From the NCBI GenBank assembly GCA_022361455.1, contig JAKSAW010000010.1:1-63059 (forward strand): DNA of 63,059 bases. The letters are read 5' to 3'. The notes below the pieces were generated by a model. It had not been told where the DNA came from and made no database searches. It saw only the letters and a list, made by a program, of their open reading frames with translations. This DNA comes from Pseudomonadales bacterium (GTDB taxonomy: Bacteria; Pseudomonadota; Gammaproteobacteria; Pseudomonadales; Ketobacteraceae). Position numbers and translations under genes: made by a program. Positions 56,045 through 63,059 of this stretch are shown here, piece by piece; positions within the stretch are counted from its first letter, which is position 1, and every line of letters begins with the position of its first letter.

Positions 56045-58018
56045 CTAGGCCGCTTCTAATGATTTCGTTGGCTTACCCAGATAATAACCTTGAGCACCAT
56101 CCAATTGAAAGCTACGTAGCAAATTCCATTGCACTTCTTGCTCTACCATCTCAGCAGTTAGCAATATATTGCGACTATGGGCGATTCGTACTAATGACTG
56201 TACAAAGAACTGGTTATCTAAATTATCGCGAATATCTCTGATATAACTTTGGTCCACTTTAATAGAATACAAGGGCAAACCGCTCAAGTAGCCAAAACTG
56301 CTATTGGTCGTTCCGAAATGGTCAATGGACAATTTAGCGCCCGCTGACTTTAAGCCTTCAGCCAAGCGTCGTAACTTGCCATGAGAAAGGCGCACCGTAA
56401 TTTCCGGTACCTCAAAGATCAGTAAAGAAGCCACGGATCCATGATGACCAACCTTTGTAATTAACCAATCAATAAAATCCTCGCTACGTACCGAGTGAGG
56501 CGCAATATTCACCGCAATGGGCTTACGTTCCACTGCTGGCTGCTGCTCCAGAGTCTCGATCACCGCGCGCACGATCATTTGATCAAAGCTCTCTTCCAAG
56601 CCATAACGCTCAACCAAGGGAATAAACAAGCCCGCATTCAATAGTTCCCCTTGCACATCAATTCGAGCCAAAGCTTCGTAATGCATCACCGACTGATCCA
56701 CGCACGACAACACCGGCTGAAATTCAAATGACACCTGCTTCTGATTAATAATGCTTTTTAGATGAGACTCCCAATCACCCACTTGGGCTAGCTGCGGTGA
56801 TAAAGGATCGCCATGGGTGGTTTCATCAAACACCACAAACACATCACTGCCCGTTTGCCTGGCTTCATTGAGTGCTGAGTTTGCCTGAGCCTCAAGCAGG
56901 CGTGCATCCCCTCCAATGGCACAAAAGCTCATACCAACACTAACCGATAACCCCGAACCACCTTGGGTTAACATAGGCAGTTCATTAATCACGGTGAGAG
57001 CTTCACGTACTTTAGTCTTCGCTTGATCTAAATTCACATTGGGTAGCAACGCCGCAAACCTTGCACCAGATACCCTCGCAACACAGTGCCCTTCAACATC
57101 ATCCATGGACTGACGCCAGCGTTTGCCAATTTGTTTAAGCAACTCGTCGCCTGCCGCTTTACCAAACTCTTCGTTGTATTCCAGCAAACCTGTTAATTGG
57201 ATACGTGCCAAAGCGCCATTAAATGGCTCTTCAGTTGAATGAACCCGCGCCTCAAGCTGCGCACTGAAAAATCGGCCATTACCCAATCCAGACACTGAAT
57301 CAACATACGCCTGATTACGCACCTGCTCGATCTGAACCACTTGCTCATCGAAAAGTATCTTAAGTTGTCGAGTCATGCGATTCATGGCTTGAACGACTCG
57401 GCGCAGTTCACGAGTTTTTGGTAGCGGCTGCTGCACACTAAAATCTTTCTGACAGATAGCTTCCGCTTGGCGCTCCAGCTCTTCCAAGGGCGTAAATACT
57501 TTCTTCAAAATAAATACCATTGCCACCCAAGCAATAGCACCAACAGAAAAGAACAAAATAAAAGTTTGGTTTGCCGAGCGCCAAAGCTGACGGTAAGCCT
57601 GGTCACTATCGCTCATAACTCTTAACTTGCCGATAATTTGCCAGTCATAACTGACTTCTGATACCCCAGGAACCGCATCGATGGACAGCCAATTAATAAA
57701 CCATTGAGGCACGCGCTTGGGAGGCGGATCCAAGTGGCGACTCACCAATAAATCACCTTCTGGGCCATGGATAGTGAGTTCACGGTAATAGCCACGGTCA
57801 AAAATAGCATCCACCATGGTTTCCACCATAGCGACATCCTTTTTACCCAGATCAGTGGCTATCGAAAGCCCCAATGAGGTAGCTGTATCCTGCGCATGAG
57901 CGTGCATTTGCTGCTGAACATAATCGCGAGCGTGATTAATAGTGACGGCAAATATACCCGCCAATAACAGCAACAATAAAAGCGTCAGCACGATAAAGAG
58001 TTGTCGTTTTAGTGTCAC
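56045..58018 (-). CDS. lapD: LapD-type c-di-GMP receptor (degenerate GGDEF-EAL)
   Basis: 657 residues from GTG 58018, which has GGAGAGAAGA just upstream and begins VTLKRQLFIVLTLL as LapD proteins do (an in-frame start 60 bases further upstream lies in lapG). Order: membrane helix, periplasmic LapD/MoxY-type domain (about 35-140), second helix, HAMP, GGDEF, EAL. The GGDEF core is degenerate (SGARF). The EAL domain keeps EAL in HYEALAR, but the metal and catalytic sites are altered (NIAPHSV, VPEITVR, SIDHFGTTNSSFG), so it should bind, not cleave, c-di-GMP. LapD binds c-di-GMP and sequesters the protease LapG, keeping adhesins on the surface. No large adhesin or its transporter is in the window. 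Confidence 0.93.
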   Translation of the reverse strand: MTLKRQLFIVLTLLLLLLLAGIFAVTINHARDYVQQQMHAHAQDTATSLGLSIATDLGKKDVAMVETMVDAIFDRGYYRELTIHGPEGDLLVSRHLDPPPKRVPQWFINWLSIDAVPGVSEVSYDWQIIGKLRVMSDSDQAYRQLWRSANQTFILFFSVGAIAWVAMVFILKKVFTPLEELERQAEAICQKDFSVQQPLPKTRELRRVVQAMNRMTRQLKILFDEQVVQIEQVRNQAYVDSVSGLGNGRFFSAQLEARVHSTEEPFNGALARIQLTGLLEYNEEFGKAAGDELLKQIGKRWRQSMDDVEGHCVARVSGARFAALLPNVNLDQAKTKVREALTVINELPMLTQGGSGLSVSVGMSFCAIGGDARLLEAQANSALNEARQTGSDVFVVFDETTHGDPLSPQLAQVGDWESHLKSIINQKQVSFEFQPVLSCVDQSVMHYEALARIDVQGELLNAGLFIPLVERYGLEESFDQMIVRAVIETLEQQPAVERKPIAVNIAPHSVRSEDFIDWLITKVGHHGSVASLLIFEVPEITVRLSHGKLRRLAEGLKSAGAKLSIDHFGTTNSSFGYLSGLPLYSIKVDQSYIRDIRDNLDNQFFVQSLVRIAHSRNILLTAEMVEQEVQWNLLRSFQLDGAQGYYLGKPTKSLEAA

Positions 58019-58032
58019 AGTCTTCTCTCCAG

Positions 58033-58698
58033 TTAAGGTCTTAGCTGCAGTGGCATGCGATCTCGCAATTCCCGCCACATTACAATATCGTCGGCATTCC
58101 CTAAGCGCGTGTCGCCCTGCTGCTTAGCTTTCCAAAGCCCATCACCATTGAAGCTGTAAACGGGCACTAAATCCCTGCGTTCATTAGCAGGCAAGATGTT
58201 GTTGGTGAGATTGTCGAGCACCAACGGTGGCTCACCACGCTCCTTGTAATAGGTCAACACCATATGGGCCTGATTCAATTCAAGGGCCTTCACGTAAGTT
58301 AAACGCATTTTGTCTACCGGCAATCCCAAGTGCTTAAGGGTGAAATACTTTGCAATTGCAAAGTCTTCACAATCACCCCCATTAGTCGCTAAAAGTTCCA
58401 CCGGAGTGGCCCAATAATCGCCGCGACGCCAATGCAATTGATCATCCAAAAAGCGAACGCTATTGAAAAAGCGGTTCACCTGTTCGATCTGCTCATCTTG
58501 CTGCTTGCCCTGCAACCGATCGACTAAGGAACTCCAATCACGTACGCGTTGCTCTGCATCGTCTCCATATTGCTTACGCAACTTAGCAAGATAGAATTCC
58601 GTGAATCCAAGTCCACTCTCGGCCACGGCGAAAACTGGCAGAAAAAACACCAAACCCATGATCAAAATCGCCAGTTTGCTAAAAAGACCTAACCGCAC
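58033..58698 (-). CDS. lapG: LapG-type periplasmic cysteine protease
   Basis: 221 residues with a signal peptide (LFSKLAILIMGLVFFLPVFAVA). Transglutaminase-like cysteine protease; the catalytic triad is visible as C110 in GGDCEDFAIAKY, H145 in NQAHMVLTYY and D162 in PLVLDNLTN. LapG cleaves the N-terminal anchor of LapA-type surface adhesins, releasing the cell from the biofilm when c-di-GMP is low. It precedes lapD with a 14-base gap, the standard order. The calcium-binding acidic residues (DDAEQRVRDW region, GDCED) are present in part. Confidence 0.93.
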   Translation of the reverse strand: MRLGLFSKLAILIMGLVFFLPVFAVAESGLGFTEFYLAKLRKQYGDDAEQRVRDWSSLVDRLQGKQQDEQIEQVNRFFNSVRFLDDQLHWRRGDYWATPVELLATNGGDCEDFAIAKYFTLKHLGLPVDKMRLTYVKALELNQAHMVLTYYKERGEPPLVLDNLTNNILPANERRDLVPVYSFNGDGLWKAKQQGDTRLGNADDIVMWRELRDRMPLQLRP

Positions 58699-59060
58699 CC
58701 TTGCTCCGGTAACCCATCACGTACTACTCAAATACCGCGTATCCATTAACTATAGCAACTGAGATTGGTTCTACCGGGAGGATTTAGATCGCAGCATAAA
58801 ATGATATAAAAACACTTTATAATGAACCGCTTAGGTCATTATGGAACTCTTTTTCTAGGAAAGACTCGAAGACCCACAGCAGGCTTAAATACCTGAAACT
58901 GGGAAACGTGACCTATATTTAGACATAGAGCCCCGAAAAACCCTATGATGCAGCTGCTACCTGCCTGATTGCAGCGCAACGAGAAAGACGTTAAATGCTT
59001 GCAGAACCAAGCACTTGATACAATATCAGCAACGATCAACGACAGCGAAAGCCTCTATAG
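58699..59060. other. Divergent gap between lapG and dsbD
   Basis: About 360 bases with no supported gene. A TATAAT occurs at 58818-58823, with no convincing -35. I see no hairpin or repeat worth naming. Confidence 0.3.
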
Positions 59061-60971
59061 ATGCACAGAAGTATGAAAGCAACGAGCAGCAACAAGATCA
59101 CCAAGCGAGCTACCTCTCACCTGCAAAGATTAATGATGTTGATCTGTGCTGCGATGTTTTTAACTAATGTTGCGATCGCTGAATCGTTATTTTCAGGGAG
59201 CAGCGATTCAGCTCTTGGTGGTGGATCGCAACAAGATGACTTCCTTCCTGCTGAGCAGGCATTTCAAATGTCTAGCAATGCCAAAGACGACGCATTGCAT
59301 TTCCGCTGGACCATGGCTGACGGCTACTACCTATATAAACACCGTTTTCAATTTAAGGTGGAATCACCTGAGGGCGCGATTCTTGGCGAGCCATTGTTCT
59401 CCAAGCAGGGCAAACCAAAAAAGGATCCAACGTTTGGAGATGTAGAAGCCTTTTATCATGATATCGACATCATGATTCCTGTAGACCGCTTACCTAGCAG
59501 TCCATTAACAGTGAAAGTTAGATATCAAGGCTGTGCCGATGCTGGGCTTTGCTATCTTCCTCAAAAAGAAACGCTCAGTTTCGAACTGGCACCAATATCA
59601 AAAGTAGATAGCCAAAATACAAACAACAATGCAGGCAACCAGAGCAACGAGAATCAGCAAAGTAGCGCTACCAACGAATTAAAAAAAAACAGCACTGATA
59701 CAGAATCAGCCACCGGCCTAGCATCTGTTCTAGCGGAAAAAAGCTTTCTCTTTAATTTAGGTTTATTTTTTATTCTTGGCGTTGGTCTTTGTTTCACTCC
59801 TTGTGTTCTACCTATGGTGCCAATTCTATCCAGCATCATCGTGGGCCAAGGTAAAAACACCTCTACCTTCAAAGGCTTTATGCTATCCAGCACCTACGTT
59901 CTCGGTATGGCATCCACCTATGCCGTGGCTGGTATGGCGGTTGGTGTTAGTGGCGAGCAAGTTCAAGTGGTTTTGCAACAGCCCGTAGTGCTATTTAGTT
60001 TTGCTGGTGTGTTTGTGATTCTATCGTTGTCGATGTTTGGCTTTTATGAGCTACAGCTGCCTAACAGTTTTCAAAGCAAGCTCAACAGCATCAGCCAAAA
60101 ACAGCAGGGTGGAACCTTAATGAGTGCAGCAGTCATGGGAATGCTAGCTGCATTAATTGCATCCCCTTGCGTATCCGCTCCATTAATGGGCGCACTGCTA
60201 TATATAGGTCAGACCGGTGATATGTGGTTTGGAGGCGCAGCGCTATTGGCCCTTGGTCTAGGAATGGGAACACCATTAATTGCCTTGGGCACCACTGGTG
60301 CTAACGTACTACCCAAAGCCGGCCCCTGGATGGACAAGGTCAAAGCGATCTTTGGTATTTTGCTTTTAGCGACCGGGGTATGGCTAACCAAGCACCTTAT
60401 TCCAGACACCATCGAATCTGTATTATGGGGGTTCTTGCTGGTCCTAGCTGGATTGTATTTAGGCGCATTTGAACATCATGAGTCTAGTAAGCATCAACTC
60501 TTTCGAGGCTTAGCCATCACTGCTTTAGTGGCCGGTGCCGCCCTCACATTTAATGGTATTGCCGCTCCTACGGGCAATTACAGTACAGCCGAAGCAAGTA
60601 GCACAGCTAAACATCTACCTTTTGAAACACTACGTAGCTCTGAAGAACTTGATGCAGCCCTTGCAGAATCCAGTGCTCGTGGACAACCAGTGATGCTCGA
60701 TTATTTTGCTGAGTGGTGCATTGCCTGTATCGAAATGGAACACACCTCTTTTAGCGATCCAACAGCACAACAACTACTGAGCGGTCACCGCTGGTTACAA
60801 CTTGATCTCACCAACAATGATGAAGCCAAAGCACTGCTGGATCGCTACAACTTGGTGGGGCCACCTGCCATATTATTTTTTGATCAGCAGGGACAAGAAA
60901 TCAAAGATGCCCGCATCTATGCCTACAAGGCGCCAGAGCCCTTCATCAGCCACCTGCAGCAATTGCAGTAA
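59061..60971 (+). CDS. dsbD: Thiol:disulfide interchange protein DsbD
   Basis: 636 residues. Signal peptide about 20-40 (LMMLICAAMFLTNVAIA) after a long basic N-region; the start may instead be the ATG four codons on (59073). The N-terminal periplasmic domain has the redox Cys pair in YQGCADAGLCYLPQ; the membrane domain has the two conserved Cys in FTPCVLPMVPIL and ASPCVSAPLMGALL; the C-terminal thioredoxin domain has the active site FAEWCIACIEME. It carries electrons from cytoplasmic thioredoxin to periplasmic targets such as DsbC and CcmG. The order dsbD-aroQ-accB-accC is that of Pseudomonas. A proline- and Asn/Ser-rich linker joins the N-terminal and membrane parts. Confidence 0.95.
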   Translation: MHRSMKATSSNKITKRATSHLQRLMMLICAAMFLTNVAIAESLFSGSSDSALGGGSQQDDFLPAEQAFQMSSNAKDDALHFRWTMADGYYLYKHRFQFKVESPEGAILGEPLFSKQGKPKKDPTFGDVEAFYHDIDIMIPVDRLPSSPLTVKVRYQGCADAGLCYLPQKETLSFELAPISKVDSQNTNNNAGNQSNENQQSSATNELKKNSTDTESATGLASVLAEKSFLFNLGLFFILGVGLCFTPCVLPMVPILSSIIVGQGKNTSTFKGFMLSSTYVLGMASTYAVAGMAVGVSGEQVQVVLQQPVVLFSFAGVFVILSLSMFGFYELQLPNSFQSKLNSISQKQQGGTLMSAAVMGMLAALIASPCVSAPLMGALLYIGQTGDMWFGGAALLALGLGMGTPLIALGTTGANVLPKAGPWMDKVKAIFGILLLATGVWLTKHLIPDTIESVLWGFLLVLAGLYLGAFEHHESSKHQLFRGLAITALVAGAALTFNGIAAPTGNYSTAEASSTAKHLPFETLRSSEELDAALAESSARGQPVMLDYFAEWCIACIEMEHTSFSDPTAQQLLSGHRWLQLDLTNNDEAKALLDRYNLVGPPAILFFDQQGQEIKDARIYAYKAPEPFISHLQQLQ

Positions 60972-61213
60972 CCTCTTGCTCATTTCAACTCAGCCAAACT
61001 TTGTAACGATTCTTACAACTTTCGCGGCAAAAAGAGCTACAATTCTGTAGCGAATGTCGGCTAACATGCAGGCAATAGAGCAACAACTCCAGCTAACTTG
61101 TAACCATTTGTAAGATTGCCGCAATAACTAGAGATGCTGCGAAAAGCTCTCGTTATAATCTTGACAAAACTCGCAAAGCGATAACGCACACCGGTCAGCA
61201 AAAGGACAACTCA

Positions 61214-61660
61214 ATGGCAACACTACTCGTGTTAAACGGGCCGAATTTAAACTTACTGGGCAAGAGAGAACCTGGGCATTATGGCGTTGATACGCTTGAA
61301 ACCATTACTCAGCGACTCGAAGCTCAAGCAAGCACTGCAGGCCACAGCCTTGAGAGTTTCCAAAGCAATACTGAAGGTGAATTAGTCAATAAAATCCATA
61401 GCGCCATGGGCAAAGTGGATTTCATCATATTTAATCCTGCGGCTTACACACACACCAGTGTCGCACTCCGCGACGCACTGCTTGCCGTTAACATTCCCTT
61501 TATAGAAGTGCATCTTTCTAACGTGTACGCCCGTGAATCGTTTCGCCATCATTCCTATTTATCAGATGTTGCCGTTGGCATTATCACTGGCTTAGGGGCC
61601 AAAGGTTACGAATTAGCGTTGCAGGCGGCCATAGACCGCTTGGCACAATCATCCCATTAA
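61214..61660 (+). CDS. aroQ: 3-dehydroquinate dehydratase, type II
   Basis: 148 residues, normal for the dodecameric type II enzyme of the shikimate pathway. [16 protein letters not shown] carries the active-site Arg and Tyr; [16 protein letters not shown] and [20 protein letters not shown] hold the substrate-binding Asn/His residues. Upstream gap of about 240 bases contains a TATAAT (61154-61159) that may be part of a promoter; a -35 is not clear. The ribosome site AAAGGACA precedes the ATG. Confidence 0.96.
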   Translation: MATLLVLNGPNLNLLGKREPGHYGVDTLETITQRLEAQASTAGHSLESFQSNTEGELVNKIHSAMGKVDFIIFNPAAYTHTSVALRDALLAVNIPFIEVHLSNVYARESFRHHSYLSDVAVGIITGLGAKGYELALQAAIDRLAQSSH

Positions 61661-61697
61661 ACCCTTTTGATTTTAAGCGCATTAAGAGACCCGCATC

Positions 61698-62171
61698 ATG
61701 GACATTCGCAAAGTTAAAAAGCTCATAGAACTACTAGAAGAATCTGGCATTGACGAAATCGAAATAAAAGAAGGTGAAGAGTCGGTTCGCATTAGTCGCA
61801 ACAGCCATTCCGTTGCAGCGCAACCAATTGCCTATCAAGCGCCTGCACCAGCACCGCAGCCAGCGGCACCTGCTCCAGCGCCAGCCCCACAAGCAGCTGC
61901 TCCTGCTGCCCCAGAGGCAAGCGAAGACGAACCCGAAGGATCTAAACTGCTTTCGCCAATGGTGGGCACTTTCTACAGATCACCGTCTCCTGATGCAAAA
62001 TCCTTTGTCGAAGTGGGTCAATCCGTGAAAGCTGGTGACACGCTTTGTATCGTTGAAGCGATGAAAATGATGAATCAAATCGAAGCGGATCGCTCCGGCA
62101 CGATTAGAGCCATCCTAGTTGAAAACGCAGAGCCCGTTGAATTCGACCAGCCACTGTTCATTATCGCTTAG
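61698..62171 (+). CDS. accB: Biotin carboxyl carrier protein of acetyl-CoA carboxylase
   Basis: 157 residues. N-terminal helix region ([20 protein letters not shown]), a proline/alanine-rich linker (about 47-72) and the C-terminal biotinyl domain with the biotin attachment site EAMKMMNQ (K123). Carries the carboxyl group for malonyl-CoA formation. Follows aroQ by 37 bases and precedes accC by 33. Confidence 0.97.
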   Translation: MDIRKVKKLIELLEESGIDEIEIKEGEESVRISRNSHSVAAQPIAYQAPAPAPQPAAPAPAPAPQAAAPAAPEASEDEPEGSKLLSPMVGTFYRSPSPDAKSFVEVGQSVKAGDTLCIVEAMKMMNQIEADRSGTIRAILVENAEPVEFDQPLFIIA

Positions 62172-62204
62172 TAGCCCCATTGCCAACGACAAAGAGACCG
62201 CACA

Positions 62205-63059
62205 ATGATTGAAAAAGTCTTGATTGCGAATCGTGGCGAAATCGCGCTGCGAGTACTTCGCGCCTGCAAAGAGCTTGGGATAAAGACAGTCGCTGTCTAT
62301 TCCAAGCCAGACGCAAACCTGATGCATGTACGCTTGGCCGATGAAGCGGTTTGTATTGGTCCTGCGCCTGCCCCAGAGAGCTATCTAAATATTCCTGCCA
62401 TTATCAGTGCAGCTGAAATTACCGATGCAGATGCCATCCACCCTGGTTATGGTTTTCTTGCGGAGAATGCTGACTTCGCCGAGCGAGTGACTGATTCCGG
62501 CTTTACCTTTATTGGTCCAGAAGCACAAACCATTCGCTTAATGGGTAATAAAGTTTCTGCCATCGACGCCATGAAAGAAGCAGGTGTACCTTGTGTACCT
62601 GGCTCCGGCGGCCCATTAAGTGATGACAACAACGAGATTCTAAAGCTCGGTCGCGATATCGGTTTCCCCGTCATCATCAAAGCCGCTTCCGGTGGTGGCG
62701 GTAGAGGCATGAGGGTTGTCCATGATGAACAGGAGCTTATTAAATCCGTTTCTATCACCCAGGCAGAAGCACGAGCGGCCTTCGGTGACCCAACGGTATA
62801 TATGGAAAAATTCCTTACTACACCTCGACACGTAGAAATACAGGTATTGGCAGACGGTCAAGGGGAAGCTATTTACTTAGGTGATCGCGACTGTTCTTTG
62901 CAACGCCGCCACCAAAAAGTAGTTGAGGAAGCACCGGCTCCTGGTATTCCCGATGAGCTGCGTAAAGAAGTGGGCGAAGCCTGTGTAGAGGCTTGTAAGC
63001 GTATCAATTATCGCGGCGCAGGCACATTTGAGTTTTTATATGAGAATGAGCGTTTCTAC
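62205..63059 (+). CDS. accC: Biotin carboxylase of acetyl-CoA carboxylase (3' truncated)
   Basis: The first 285 codons are in the window; full-length AccC is about 450. It starts [20 protein letters not shown]; the ATP-grasp glycine loop is [15 protein letters not shown]; further conserved are [31 protein letters not shown] and [19 protein letters not shown]. Carboxylates the biotin on AccB using ATP and bicarbonate. The gene runs off the right window edge with an open frame. Confidence 0.97.
   Translation, partial: MIEKVLIANRGEIALRVLRACKELGIKTVAVYSKPDANLMHVRLADEAVCIGPAPAPESYLNIPAIISAAEITDADAIHPGYGFLAENADFAERVTDSGFTFIGPEAQTIRLMGNKVSAIDAMKEAGVPCVPGSGGPLSDDNNEILKLGRDIGFPVIIKAASGGGGRGMRVVHDEQELIKSVSITQAEARAAFGDPTVYMEKFLTTPRHVEIQVLADGQGEAIYLGDRDCSLQRRHQKVVEEAPAPGIPDELRKEVGEACVEACKRINYRGAGTFEFLYENERFY

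Noticed and set aside
56045..58018. An active diguanylate cyclase or phosphodiesterase
   Set aside because: The GGDEF core reads SGARF and several EAL-domain catalytic positions are altered, as in the receptor LapD.
58839..59039. A 66-codon open frame on the minus strand between lapG and dsbD
   Set aside because: No start context and no protein-like pattern.
1..63059. Mobile elements, prophage, toxin-antitoxin or defence islands, tRNA genes
   Set aside because: I found no transposase, integrase, terminal repeats, att-like repeats or tRNA cloverleaf; the gene order looks like a stable chromosome.

Overview
The window looks like a chromosomal stretch of a marine-type gammaproteobacterium related to the Pseudomonas/Oceanospirillales group. 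Two gene orders support this: cbrA-cbrB-crcZ-pcnB-folK-panB-panC-acs on the left, and dsbD-aroQ-accB-accC on the right. Both are arrangements I know from Pseudomonas, although base composition by eye is clearly lower in GC than most Pseudomonas. I see no insertion sequence, phage, CRISPR array, tRNA or rRNA. The first gene (cbrA) and the last (accC) are cut by the window edges.

Layout. 1-9.3 kb: the CbrA/CbrB carbon-nutrition two-component system, then a sigma54 promoter and an A-rich CrcZ-like regulatory RNA, then poly(A) polymerase, folate and pantothenate genes, and acetyl-CoA synthetase, which carries a matching A-rich (Hfq/Crc-type) motif in its leader. 9.5-13.4 kb: a radical-SAM/DUF4130 pair linked by family to DNA repair, convergent with a cryptochrome-DASH/DCC pair. 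13.5-17.7 kb: a periplasmic glutathione peroxidase, a P450 whose promoter is bracketed by two related 20-bp palindromes, and a tetR-cupin-GST operon on the other strand. 17.7-27.3 kb: a large hybrid sensor kinase, small unknown genes, smrA, a MurG-like glycosyltransferase, mpl, and a PPi-type phosphofructokinase.

27.3-47 kb is dominated by nitrate assimilation: a PP2C-kinase fusion, an MFS nitrate transporter, a molybdenum nitrate reductase followed by an unusual DmsB-DmsC fusion (iron-sulfur plus membrane anchor), and nirBD. Three sigma54-type promoters with NtrC-like sites tie these genes together. Inserted within this block are a LysR regulator, a BicA-like SulP carrier, an SLC13 carrier and a membrane pyrophosphatase. 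47.8-63 kb: soluble pyrophosphatase, an AddB/AddA-like nuclease-helicase pair, the lapG-lapD biofilm-switch genes with a DUF2333 gene, dsbD, aroQ and accBC.

The parts I find most worth following up are: (1) the CrcZ-like RNA with about ten A-rich motif clusters and a dense array of TGTTAC/GTAACA elements around and inside cbrB; (2) a NasA-like catalytic subunit with no visible C-terminal redox domain, apparently wired to the quinol pool through a fused DmsB-DmsC protein; (3) co-location of three PPi enzymes; (4) the P450 operator pair; (5) the stand-alone DUF4130/radical-SAM pair. All functional statements are from reading the sequence and from family knowledge; no database search was run.
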